A DNA stretch of 64,000 nucleotides. It comes from Sulfurimonas sp. (lineage in GTDB: Bacteria; Campylobacterota; Campylobacteria; Campylobacterales; Sulfurimonadaceae). Where the stretch lies: NCBI GenBank assembly GCA_021732045.1, contig JAKFWK010000004.1, forward strand, positions 281,614 to 345,613, given 5' to 3'. The position numbers and the translations under genes are program-made. Below the pieces are notes generated by a model. That model had not been told where the DNA came from. It did no database searches and worked only from the letters and a program-made list of their open reading frames with translations. How positions within the stretch are numbered: position 1 is the first letter of the stretch; every line of letters starts with the position of its first letter. Positions 56,349-64,000 of this stretch are shown here, piece after piece.

Positions 56349-57149
56349 ATGAAACAGATATTTGTAGTAGCGTTTGCCCTCTTCTTGTTTAGTGGATGCG
56401 CTCCACAGTCAAGCCCTCAGCCACAGCAAAAATGTGTGAGTGCACAACAACTAAATTTATACGGATATGATTATTTAGAAAAAGTAGCAAAATTGCTACG
56501 AGAAGATAAGAAAAATATTGAATCATTTGAGATGTTTATTAATGTGATGAGGGGGACGGTGGACAGCTACGCAAATATGATAAAATCAAGTGTTTACATC
56601 AGCAATGTTGTGAGATTTTTGCCTATCCCTTATGCTGGAGAGGTCTCAAATACTACTAAACTTATCTCAAGAACCGTGCTAAATTTAGGTGGTGCTGCAA
56701 GTACGCTAAACCGATACAAAAATACGACCAATACATTTTTGGTTGAGTTTGATAAGATAGATAAGATAAACATAAAAGCAACCGAGATTGCAAAACTGGC
56801 ACTCTATGCCGATACAAAGCTTCTAGGTGATGCAAAGAATCTTGAAATAGCATTAAAAGAGATATCAGCATCAACTACAATGATGGCGGCAACAACGCAG
56901 AGTATTACAGATGCGCTCGATACAACTAGCGGTTATATGAATCAAGCCAAAGGTTTTGTGGGAATGGGACAACCAAGTAGTAGTAGTGATGAGAAGAGTA
57001 AAGTTGTACAAAATCGCAACTCAATTAATGACCGCATGATACAACTGAACCAAAAAATAGTTTTGTTAGAAAAGAGTGGCGAATCTCATCGGTTTAATAT
57101 CGCCAAAGCTCATATCTATGCAGATTTAGCGGTGGAGTTAGAGAAGTAA
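56349..57149 (+). CDS. Lipoprotein of unknown function
   Basis: A 266-residue protein with a lipoprotein signal, LFLFSGC at residues 12-18, so it should be lipid-anchored at Cys18. AAAAGGA precedes the start. The mature part is mostly helical (long helices around 45-75 and 125-190), ending with a Ser-rich loop and a coiled-coil. I do not recognise the family. It lies in a run of four small envelope genes. Confidence 0.65.
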   Translation: MKQIFVVAFALFLFSGCAPQSSPQPQQKCVSAQQLNLYGYDYLEKVAKLLREDKKNIESFEMFINVMRGTVDSYANMIKSSVYISNVVRFLPIPYAGEVSNTTKLISRTVLNLGGAASTLNRYKNTTNTFLVEFDKIDKINIKATEIAKLALYADTKLLGDAKNLEIALKEISASTTMMAATTQSITDALDTTSGYMNQAKGFVGMGQPSSSSDEKSKVVQNRNSINDRMIQLNQKIVLLEKSGESHRFNIAKAHIYADLAVELEK

Positions 57150-57154
57150 ACATA

Positions 57155-57310
57155 ATGATGCAATATATTAAGAGATTGCTTTTTTGCATAACCATACTTC
57201 TTTTTATTATGACACTTAACGGTTGTACATCTGTGCAAGGAGCCGCTCACTATGATGGTGGTACCAGCAATGGAGGTATTAAACTTAGAGGTAGTGTGCT
57301 CAGCTGGTAA
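57155..57310 (+). CDS. Very small lipoprotein
   Basis: A 51-residue ORF starting MMQYIKRLLF, with lipobox TLNGC near residue 25 followed by a short Gly-rich tail ending KLRGSVLSW. Two tandem ATGs; no clear ribosome site, five bases after the previous stop. The lipobox and position support expression. Confidence 0.55.
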   Translation: MMQYIKRLLFCITILLFIMTLNGCTSVQGAAHYDGGTSNGGIKLRGSVLSW

Positions 57311-57342
57311 ATTAATAAAAACAGATAAAGGCTTTTTTAGGA

Positions 57343-57636
57343 ATGATAGACTTCTTAACATTTGACAAATTTATATCAATCTACTTTCTTGTAGGCTTTT
57401 ATTATATAGGGGCGCTACTTATCCCTTTGGTGCTTTTTTTTTCAAAATCTCATTTTTTAAGCAAATACCCTCTCATAAAAAAAGTGAGCAACACGCTCCA
57501 TCGCTCAACTCCTACTCGTATAAAAATAGTCTCTCTTTTTTGCATTATATTTTGTGAAATAGTCTGGAGAATGATGTTTGAGGCCATGATAGGGTATTTT
57601 CAGATACACGATTATCTGCAGCATCTGCAATACTAA
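57343..57636 (+). CDS. DUF4282-like small membrane protein
   Basis: A 97-residue protein with two membrane helices. The start (FLTFDKFISIYFLVGFYYIGA) and end (RMMFEAMIGYFQIHDYLQHL) resemble DUF4282, whose members end R..(C/F)E..I..F.I...L. Function unknown. It closes the run of small envelope genes before the hipA remnant. Confidence 0.6.
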   Translation: MIDFLTFDKFISIYFLVGFYYIGALLIPLVLFFSKSHFLSKYPLIKKVSNTLHRSTPTRIKIVSLFCIIFCEIVWRMMFEAMIGYFQIHDYLQHLQY

Positions 57637-57675
57637 TCCATTCGCAATATATAAAATTCCCCATGTAAATTATTC

Positions 57676-58646
57676 TTATCTAGGTATATGTTTCATCTTA
57701 AAAGAGAGATTAAGCCCTCTGTGGGCGGGGAAGCTTAGATTATAGGATTTGAAAAAAATATCCTGCGTCATATTTTTACTGAGCCCTGTATTCTGAGCAT
57801 AAGTTTCAAAATTTTTCACTACACTTTTCACTTCATTAATAATTTTCTCTCCATCTTTGATGCCAGTTGCTTCAGATGTTTTTCTATAGGTTCCGCACCT
57901 TCTCCTAGATAAGTTGTGCTGTGCTCTCCGCCTGGTCCATATGAGAATGTTAGATAGCCTTCAACGGCTGTTTTCATCTAACATATAAGAGAAATTCTTT
58001 GCATGATTATCGCGATTATGTGTAAAGAGATTAAAACAAGCTAACCTAAACATCTTTAACGCCTCGTTCATATCTTTTGTAAGATGAAGAGCTAATGACA
58101 ACAGATCATCATAGTCCAATGATGGAAGCCTAAAATCACTATGTACCAAGTGAATATCTACTCTGGCATCTTTGTTGCGGTCAAATCTTTTAGTCGCAAA
58201 ATAGCTATTTCGCTGGGTTCGAAGTAGCTTTGTGGTGGGTATATCTATCTTTGCATTATGAGCCATTTGTGAGTAGATGTACTCTAATTTGCCTATCTCT
58301 TGAGCGTCGTTAGCTGATGGAAACTTGACTATAAAATGCTTGTATCCTTTTTGGAGTTGTTGAGAGCCATGGATAATCTCATCAGTATCATTTATCTGAA
58401 CTATAATCTTTGGTTTGGCTCCTGCGCTAGAACCTCCTATGGCTAAAATGTCTCTAAAAACTCTGCACTAGTACCTTTTAGAATCTCTAGTGAAGATGTA
58501 GTCGTATCATCAAGTGCAGGAGAGTCACTCTTAACATAAAATGACTCCAAGACCAGTTTACAACTAAGTGCTCCGATGCCATAAGCACCTATGTAGCTGA
58601 GTCTATCAAGCGGAGTTATCTCATGAAACTTTACCCCTCTGCCCAT
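57676..58646 (-). pseudogene. Decayed HipA-family toxin kinase gene
   Basis: Pieces in different frames together match HipA. The MGRGVKFHEITPLDRLSYIG segment comes first; the first frameshift is in T5 near 58456-58460. Then IGGSSAGAKPKIIVQ, RTQRNSYFATKRFDR, and NRDNHAKNFSYMLDENSR to a TGA at 57961-57963 in place of a Trp codon. Then, after a small deletion and shift, TFSYGPGGEHSTTYLGEG, another shift near 57855, and a short tail. About 110 N-terminal residues and the hipB antitoxin are missing. HipA toxins phosphorylate tRNA synthetases; this copy must be inactive. Confidence 0.85.
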
Positions 58647-58686
58647 AAGATGTGGATAACGATAAAGATGATTATTTTGTTATTGG

Positions 58687-58720
58687 TAATCTAGCAGAGA
58701 GCCAATTTTCTGCTAGATTA
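58687..58720 (-). terminator. Hairpin at the end of the TonB receptor gene
   Basis: TAATCTAGCAGA (58687-58698) is perfectly complementary to TCTGCTAGATTA (58709-58720), a 12-bp stem that includes the stop codon of the receptor gene. No T-run follows on the minus strand, so it could also protect the mRNA end. Confidence 0.55.
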
Positions 58721-60712
58721 AAATTTAAAAGTTAGATTTGTATAGAAGTATCTACCTGGCTCATTAAGTAGCATTGTTGGACCGCCAGAGCTGAGGAGGA
58801 TTAAGTCAACATATGAGTTGCTTTGTATATATGTTTTATTAAGAAGATTATTTACGCCAACACTCAGCTCTGTATGTTTATCTATTGCATGTTTGATTTT
58901 TGCATTATAGATATTCCAACCAGCGAGCTCTTGTTCACCGTTGGTGCTATCAATGTTGTTCCATCTAGCCGAAGCTTGCATCTCTAAAGTTGCTGTAGAG
59001 TTGTTCATGTACTCATAGTTTATCCCAATTTTCCCTCTAAGAGGTGCCATATCTGCTAAGTCGCTATCTGGTTGAGAAGCGCTACTCTCTTTTTTGCCTC
59101 TTTTGTAAGAAGCGTTAAGATTAATGTTTAGTTTGTCAGTTGCAAAGTATGATGAGCTAAGTTCAGCCCCATATACGGCTGCATCTATATTTTCAAATGT
59201 ATATGTTGTTGCCCCTGTTTTTCTGAGATATATGTAGTCCTCTAGCATTGAGTAGAAAGTTTTAATTTTAAAGTTAAAACTATCGTAAGATGCTTCATAT
59301 CCTAAATCAATCTCTCTGTTTTTTGTCTGTTTTAACTCTTGATTTCCTGTGATAGTGTCAACTATTGGGTATAACTCTCTTGCGTCTGGAACCCTTGCGG
59401 CTGAACCAAAACCAGCAAAAATTCTGTTTTGTTGGTTGATAGAGTAGGTTGCTAAAATATTTGCACTGAATGCGTCATAGCTATTTGAGTGTTTTGCTAC
59501 ATCATCTGGTGTAATATCTGTTGAGTCATATCTAGCACCAGTTTCGATTTTTAGATCACCAAAACTCTTCTCAAGCTTTGCAAAAATAGCTCTATTGTCT
59601 GTTTCTGTATGTGTTAAACTTACTCCCATTGGAGTGATTATGCCAGTTGCAACGGCTGTGCTATATTTTTCACCTTCCCATGTTCTTTTACTACCATCTA
59701 AGCCAAGAAGAAGTTTATAGGAGTCAATATCAAAACTATTTTTAAGTTTTACTCCCTGCATAGAGGTTTTCAGATGGTTTGTGCTGTAGTTTGTAGCACC
59801 AGACACCCTGTATTTTGTATCCATAGGATGATCTACATCAGAGTAGTAATACTGGATGTTTATGTTTTTGTAACCATTTGCTACATTGTCTATATTATAC
59901 TCAATGCTGTAGATATTTGAGTCATCATAAGCAGCGTCCATTTTTGAGTTCGCATAGAGTACGCCATCACTTCTGTTGCCTGTATAGCTAAGACGAATCT
60001 CTTGATCCTCAAGAGTTTTTACAAAAATTTTACTCATAACACTCTTTTTCGTATAGGCTTCTATGTCTTTGTATTTTGGTTGAAATTTTGTAGCAGCTGG
60101 AGCAGAGCCTTTTATCACAGCTTTGTCAATCTGCTCTGCTAAAGTGTTTCCATTTCCATCTTCATACTGATCACTTGTCTCATAAGATGCACTAATTAGG
60201 GCACGAATAGTATCTGTTCCACCACTTCCTGTTGCACCTATCTTTTTATATCCCCAACTTCCTAGCCCAAAATCAACTTCTCCATGAAGCTCTTTTGTGG
60301 GTTTTTTCGTTTTTATCTTTAACCCACCACTAAGTGTGCCAAAGTTTTCAACATCATACGGACCCTCTATAACTTCTACTTCATTGATTTGGTTTGCTAA
60401 GATATGTGATACCGGTGGGTCCATCCTATTTACGCAAGCTCCATAAATTTTTGTGCCATCTACATCTACGGATATATTGTCTCTTTTTTGACCTCTTATA
60501 AATACATCATTGGCAATACCACTGCGACGGCTCATATCTATGCTTGGAACACTGGAGCTTAGAGCAGATGCTAAGTCTGCTGATACTTGCGCGTTTTGAC
60601 TAACTTCTGTTACTACCGTTGATTCTATGGCAATTTTTTCTAGTTTGGTCTCACTCGCGCCTAAAATAGCGGCAACAACTAATGATAAAGGAATCACTTT
60701 TTTGGATATCAT
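58718..60712 (-). CDS. TonB-dependent outer-membrane receptor, OprC/NosA-like (copper type)
   Basis: A 664-residue receptor: signal peptide (1-20), plug domain with VFIRGQKRDNISVDVDG and EVEVIEGPYDVENFGTLSGG, then a 22-strand-type barrel ending YFYTNLTFKF. The plug motif CVNRMDPP places Cys93 and Met97 in a CxxxM, and the barrel has DHPMD with His295 and Met297 in an HxM. This CxxxM-HxM tetrad is the Cu site described for Pseudomonas OprC, and NosA belongs to the same group. I infer copper uptake; denitrifiers need copper for N2O reductase. The gene is alone, with a hairpin at its end. Confidence 0.85.
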   Translation of the reverse strand: MISKKVIPLSLVVAAILGASETKLEKIAIESTVVTEVSQNAQVSADLASALSSSVPSIDMSRRSGIANDVFIRGQKRDNISVDVDGTKIYGACVNRMDPPVSHILANQINEVEVIEGPYDVENFGTLSGGLKIKTKKPTKELHGEVDFGLGSWGYKKIGATGSGGTDTIRALISASYETSDQYEDGNGNTLAEQIDKAVIKGSAPAATKFQPKYKDIEAYTKKSVMSKIFVKTLEDQEIRLSYTGNRSDGVLYANSKMDAAYDDSNIYSIEYNIDNVANGYKNINIQYYYSDVDHPMDTKYRVSGATNYSTNHLKTSMQGVKLKNSFDIDSYKLLLGLDGSKRTWEGEKYSTAVATGIITPMGVSLTHTETDNRAIFAKLEKSFGDLKIETGARYDSTDITPDDVAKHSNSYDAFSANILATYSINQQNRIFAGFGSAARVPDARELYPIVDTITGNQELKQTKNREIDLGYEASYDSFNFKIKTFYSMLEDYIYLRKTGATTYTFENIDAAVYGAELSSSYFATDKLNINLNASYKRGKKESSASQPDSDLADMAPLRGKIGINYEYMNNSTATLEMQASARWNNIDSTNGEQELAGWNIYNAKIKHAIDKHTELSVGVNNLLNKTYIQSNSYVDLILLSSGGPTMLLNEPGRYFYTNLTFKF

Positions 60713-60783
60713 GCAACTAACCTTGAATATTAAAATTGAATAATTATATGAGATAACCGTTACAGATGTGTTAAGATTTCAGT

Positions 60784-60927
60784 ATGAATAAAAAAGAGAA
60801 GATAAAAAGAGCGGTTTTTGTTATTTTGGGTTTAGGTCTTTCGACCTATTTTTTATATGGTGGTTTTTCTATGCTATTTAATGAGAGAAACTCCAATGGC
60901 AAAATTCATAGTAACACAGTGAAGTGA
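60784..60927 (+). CDS. Possible tiny membrane protein
   Basis: A 47-residue ORF, basic N-terminus (MNKKEKIKRA) and one helix (VFVILGLGLSTYFLYGG). No ribosome site. It overlaps 54 bases of the convergent deiminase gene. It may be real since it fills the only gap between the two minus-strand genes, but evidence is thin. Confidence 0.3.
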   Translation: MNKKEKIKRAVFVILGLGLSTYFLYGGFSMLFNERNSNGKIHSNTVK

Positions 60928-61872
60928 GCCGTGTTGTTTGATTAGCTCAAAGCAGTTTATACCGACAATGTCTCTTTCCGGAAATGTTTTTCTAAAAATA
61001 TCCAGCGCTTCTTCATCTTGCGCTACCCTATAAGTTGGAACCAAAACAGCTCCATTTACAAACAAGAAGTTTGCATAAGTAGCAGGAAGCCTCTCATTAT
61101 CAAAGTAACAGGCGTAACTCATAGGAAGTGCAACAAGTCTAAAACCATACTCTTTGGCATAATCCAAAAGCTCATCTTCCATAAGTTTTAACTCTTTGTA
61201 ATGCTCATCATTTTTATCTTCACACTTAACATACATGATGCTTTTCTCATCTATAAATCTAGCCAAAGTATCAATATGTGAATCCGTATCATCTCCGGCA
61301 AGATAACCATGTTCAAGATATAAAATCCGGCCCATACCAAACTCATTTTGAAGGATTTTTGTGATTTCATCTTTAGTTAGAGAGGCATTTCTATTTTTGT
61401 TAAGCATACATTCGGAAGTTGTGAGAATGGTGTCAACCCCGTTACTCTCAACTCCTCCACCTTCTAAAACTAGATCTATTTTGGTTAAGTTTTTACTGTA
61501 GTGATTTTTTATCGCCTCGCTCATAGCGTTATCTTTTGCGGCTTCAAATTTACCGCCCCAGCCAGTAAAAGTAAAGTCAAGAAGTTTTATGTCTGAATCC
61601 TCTTCCACGCAGAGCACCGAGCAGTCTCTGGCCCAAGTGTCATTTGTTTCATACTCCACAAAAAATAGATTTTCACTCTCTTGAAATCTACTTTTTACAC
61701 TCTCTATATCATCGCAAACCACCAAGCATTTTTGATATTTTATAATGGCGTTAATGATGTTTGTAAATGTCTCTTGCGCCTCGTCCAAGTAATCAACCCA
61801 GTCACTTTTGGCATGTGGAAACATTATCTGCGTAAAACTCTGCTCTTCAAATTCCGCAATGAATCTTTTCAT
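60874..61872 (-). CDS. aguA: Agmatine deiminase / peptidylarginine deiminase family enzyme
   Basis: A 332-residue enzyme with the catalytic set of the family: NDTWARDCS, EGGGVESNG, GDDTDSHIDTLARF, and the nucleophile Cys in HGSLHCVTMN. It hydrolyses agmatine to N-carbamoylputrescine, a step to putrescine. ATG 61872 is preferred over the one at 61890, which has no ribosome site; GAGGGAA precedes it. Divergent from alr with only 16 bases between the starts. Confidence 0.9.
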   Translation of the reverse strand: MKRFIAEFEEQSFTQIMFPHAKSDWVDYLDEAQETFTNIINAIIKYQKCLVVCDDIESVKSRFQESENLFFVEYETNDTWARDCSVLCVEEDSDIKLLDFTFTGWGGKFEAAKDNAMSEAIKNHYSKNLTKIDLVLEGGGVESNGVDTILTTSECMLNKNRNASLTKDEITKILQNEFGMGRILYLEHGYLAGDDTDSHIDTLARFIDEKSIMYVKCEDKNDEHYKELKLMEDELLDYAKEYGFRLVALPMSYACYFDNERLPATYANFLFVNGAVLVPTYRVAQDEEALDIFRKTFPERDIVGINCFELIKQHGSLHCVTMNFAIGVSLIK

Positions 61873-61876
61873 TTGG

Positions 61877-61882
61877 TATAAT
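61877..61882 (+). promoter_or_regulatory. -10 element abutting the alr start (possible leaderless mRNA)
   Basis: TTTGGTATAAT ends at 61882 and the ATG begins at 61889, six bases later. No ribosome-binding sequence fits between. The -10 would place +1 at the start codon. Confidence 0.55.
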
Positions 61883-61888
61883 TCCCTC

Positions 61889-62902
61889 ATGGCTTATATA
61901 ATTTTAAATAAAAATAATTTTTTTAATAATCTCGACATTATTGCAAATCGTACCAAAAGCGTAGATAAAATAGCTTTGGTTCTCAAAGATAACGCTTATG
62001 GACACGGTCTTTTAGAGATGGCGTCAATGGCAAACGAGTACGGCATCAAAAAAGCAGTTGTGCAAAAAACAGAAGAAGCACTTTTGATAGAGAAGTTTTT
62101 TGAGTATATCTTAGTCTTAAGTGACACTCCGACCGTTTCAAGCGATAAGATTAGGTATACGATTAACGACATAAACAGCATCAGTAAATTTCCTCTTGGC
62201 ACAAAAGTTGAGCTAAAAGTAGATAGCGGAATGCACAGAAATGGAATTTCTCCAAGTGAACTAGAGGCCTCATTTTTAAAGATAAAAGGGCAGGGACTAC
62301 AGCTGGAGGCGGTTTTTACACACCACAGAAGTGCAGATGAGTTAACAACTGAGTGGTTTTGGCAAAAAGAAAATTTTAAAAAAATCAAGCAAGAGTCAAC
62401 AAAACTAGCAGAGAAGTTAGGATTTACTGCTCTTAGATTTCACTCTTCAAACTCGGCAGCACTATTTAGAGATAGCAGTTTTGATGAAGATATGGCGAGA
62501 GTCGGGATTGTCGCTTATGGATGTATGACACTTCCAAAAGCAATATCAGTCGATGGCATAAAACCCGTTTTGTCACTATATGCAAATAAAATCTCATCAA
62601 AAAAATTAAAGAGTGGCGAGAGAGTCGGATATGGCGCAACGCGTGAGATAAAGAGTGATGCAGTTGTGAGTAATTATGATTTTGGATATGGCGATGGATT
62701 TTTTAGGTCTTGTTCAAATAACTATAAAACTCCCCATGATATTGAGATAGTTGGTAGAGTCTCAATGGATAACAGCTCTTTTTTATGTGACAAAGATGAG
62801 ATATTAATTTTTGATGACGCCAGAGTTGTAGCTTTATATGCTGGTACTATAAGTTATGAGGTTTTGACATCTTTGAAGGCTGATATAAAAAAGATTTTTT
62901 AG
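61889..62902 (+). CDS. alr: Alanine racemase
   Basis: A 337-residue PLP enzyme making D-alanine for peptidoglycan. The PLP lysine is in ALVLKDNAYGHG; the catalytic Tyr is in GERVGYGATREI; substrate-site segments are MARVGIVAYG and VGRVSMDNSSF. It is slightly shorter than most Alr proteins. An upstream extension over the deiminase gene start was rejected. No ribosome site precedes the ATG, while a TATAAT lies just before it. Confidence 0.92.
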   Translation: MAYIILNKNNFFNNLDIIANRTKSVDKIALVLKDNAYGHGLLEMASMANEYGIKKAVVQKTEEALLIEKFFEYILVLSDTPTVSSDKIRYTINDINSISKFPLGTKVELKVDSGMHRNGISPSELEASFLKIKGQGLQLEAVFTHHRSADELTTEWFWQKENFKKIKQESTKLAEKLGFTALRFHSSNSAALFRDSSFDEDMARVGIVAYGCMTLPKAISVDGIKPVLSLYANKISSKKLKSGERVGYGATREIKSDAVVSNYDFGYGDGFFRSCSNNYKTPHDIEIVGRVSMDNSSFLCDKDEILIFDDARVVALYAGTISYEVLTSLKADIKKIF

Positions 62903-63288
62903 TTAACCTTTACAATCGCCTCTGCGAAAATAACCCCATCAGCGCCCAAAAGTGCTAGCTCTTCTATGTCTTCCTCATCTTCTACCATAACTAAGATTTT
63001 TGCATCAAAAAGGTAGCTATCTGCGAGATCTTGAGCCGTTTTTGCAAGCTCTTCCTGGACAACTACATAAGATGCCCCAAGAGCTGAAGCATATAAAATT
63101 TCAGTGATATTTTTTACACTTACTGCAATTGACATACTGTTTATAACTGCGTGGTTGATTGTCTCAATATTTTTTTCGCTAAATTCTATAAAAAGTATTG
63201 ACGATGGTGGTGTGCGAAGAATTGAATCTATGCCAGAGATATGATAAAATTTTTCACTCTCTATAAATCTATGACCAAAAAAAATCAT
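62899..63288 (-). CDS. Conserved-looking protein of unknown function
   Basis: A 129-residue soluble protein from ATG 63288, which overlaps the previous stop by 4 bases (ATGA). The alternation of strands and helices (SILFIEFSE, SMSIAVSVKNITEILYASALGASYVV, AKILVMVEDEEDIEELALLGADG) suggests a Rossmann-like or TIM-barrel-fragment fold. I recognise no family. Its end overlaps alr by 4 bases in convergent orientation. Last gene of the rsmG operon. Confidence 0.65.
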   Translation of the reverse strand: MIFFGHRFIESEKFYHISGIDSILRTPPSSILFIEFSEKNIETINHAVINSMSIAVSVKNITEILYASALGASYVVVQEELAKTAQDLADSYLFDAKILVMVEDEEDIEELALLGADGVIFAEAIVKVN

Positions 63289-63527
63289 TTCGCGTTCTTT
63301 AGGCACTCACTGCTGCAATAATATTTGTTTACACTTAAAATTGCATCGTCAAGTTCGCAGTAAATCCCACAAGTAGCACACTCAACCATATCGCTGCTTT
63401 TTGTTTTATCTTTTTTTGCATCGTTATCTCTCTCTTTGCTTTGTGTATGTGTAATCGGTTTTTTCTTAAACAAGTAAAAGTAAATCGCAACGAACACGCC
63501 AATAATTAAAAGATATTTTAGTATCAT
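63285..63527 (-). CDS. PP0621-like small membrane protein with cysteine cluster
   Basis: An 80-residue protein (ATG 63527, GGAGAG upstream) with an N-terminal membrane helix (YLLIIGVFVAIYFYLF), a charged linker and a C-terminal metal-like cluster VECATCGIYC ... YYCSSECLK. This is the PP0621 pattern, where the cysteines probably bind zinc. It overlaps rsmG by 1 base and the next gene by 4. Confidence 0.78.
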   Translation of the reverse strand: MILKYLLIIGVFVAIYFYLFKKKPITHTQSKERDNDAKKDKTKSSDMVECATCGIYCELDDAILSVNKYYCSSECLKNAK

Positions 63528-64000
63528 CAATTCTCTCCTATAAGCAAATAATGCCTGTTTTTTGTTTTTATAATTTTATGCTTCATATCTTTAGAGACTT
63601 CATCATAGACGCGCTCACCTTTGTAAAAAAGAAGTTTTGAGTTCTCATCTCTAAGATTTTTACTAAGCTCTAGAAGCATCTCAGTGTCCGTTACGGCTCT
63701 TGAAGTTATGAGTTCAAAAAATTCACTCTCCATATCCTGGACCCTCTTTTTGACAACTCGAACATTGCCCAGTTTCAAATCCGCTTTTACAAACTGTAAA
63801 AAACTAGATCTTTTTGGCGAAGGCTCAATCAAAACTACTTCTGTATCAGGAAGTCCCATTGCTAAAATCAGACCAGGAAAACCAGCTCCGGTGCCAATGT
63901 CTAGTAGATTTTTACACTTTGGTAAAAAACTTAGTGGGAAAATAGCATCATATATAAATTCATCTATTGTTTTTTCATCTTTTGCGCCAGTTAAATTGTG
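63527..64000 (-). CDS. rsmG: 16S rRNA (guanine-527-N7)-methyltransferase RsmG (partial, 5' end outside window)
   Basis: The last 157 residues are visible. They contain [19 protein letters not shown], the SAM loop [18 protein letters not shown], and [14 protein letters not shown]. RsmG (GidB) adds the m7G at 16S position 527; loss gives low-level streptomycin resistance. It heads a compact operon with two small genes. Confidence 0.92.
   Translation of the reverse strand, partial: HNLTGAKDEKTIDEFIYDAIFPLSFLPKCKNLLDIGTGAGFPGLILAMGLPDTEVVLIEPSPKRSSFLQFVKADLKLGNVRVVKKRVQDMESEFFELITSRAVTDTEMLLELSKNLRDENSKLLFYKGERVYDEVSKDMKHKIIKTKNRHYLLIGEN

Overview
The window is an AT-rich chromosomal segment of a Campylobacterota (epsilonproteobacterial) bacterium and looks most like a Sulfurimonas-type free-living chemolithotroph. 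This rests on gene content: a three-gene cytochrome bc1 operon with a di-heme PetC, a MutS7-type mismatch protein with a C-terminal HNH domain, an FlhX-type FlhB fragment, a plasminogen-binding-domain protein, a Csd3/Pgp3-like peptidoglycan hydrolase, a short ComEC and many chemoreceptor parts. The genus is an inference; no database was searched.

Layout. 1-3.3 kb: partial CvfB-type S1 protein, a DUF302 protein, moaC, a DUF493 protein and a helical protein. 3.3-8.5 kb: signalling island with a twice-frameshifted heme-motif chemoreceptor facing a translationally coupled operon of STAS protein, NIT-domain chemoreceptor and SpoIIE phosphatase/ATPase fusion. 8.5-18 kb: housekeeping genes (rarA, rluB, kdsD, purN, cytochrome c peroxidase with a damaged heme motif, a P-loop protein, nnr, thiG) and an alanine symporter frameshifted at a TA repeat. 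18.0-18.6 kb: five tRNAs (Pro, His, Arg, Arg, Leu). 18.7-22.2 kb: flagellar cap genes, with a FliD enlarged by flagellin-IN-like repeats and divergent sigma28-like promoters. 22.2-29.7 kb: SRP RNA, rpmI, rplT, mnmD-like gene, recQ, flhX, ribE, a Sel1-repeat protein and mnmG.

29.7-33.8 kb is an accessory pocket: a broken ORF, mutS7, then degraded ORFs including a likely caspase-family remnant. 33.8-37.4 kb: potassium transporter kup with a KdpD/KdpE-like pair but no kdpFABC. 37.5-41.2 kb: a glycosyltransferase-like gene and petABC. 41.4-53 kb: two pseudopilin genes, priA, an M23 peptidase, a PgbA-like gene, glcD, a YihY family gene, comEC, dnaB, ispG and a PAP2 phosphatase. 53-57.6 kb: DUF4337 and TPR proteins, a third pseudopilin coupled to a degenerate GGDEF protein, and a run of tiny membrane proteins and lipoproteins. 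57.7-64 kb: a decayed hipA, a TonB receptor with the OprC-type copper motif, an agmatine deiminase family gene, alr and an rsmG operon cut by the window edge.

The most distinctive elements are the STAS/chemoreceptor/SpoIIE operon (a possible chemoreceptor-controlled partner switch), mutS7, the copper-type receptor, the CxxRH peroxidase, the enlarged FliD and two genes that look leaderless. Several intact-looking families carry single-base lesions (chemoreceptor, symporter, hipA, caspase-like). Each could be real decay, phase variation or, for the first two, a sequence error. No CRISPR array, complete insertion sequence or prophage was seen.
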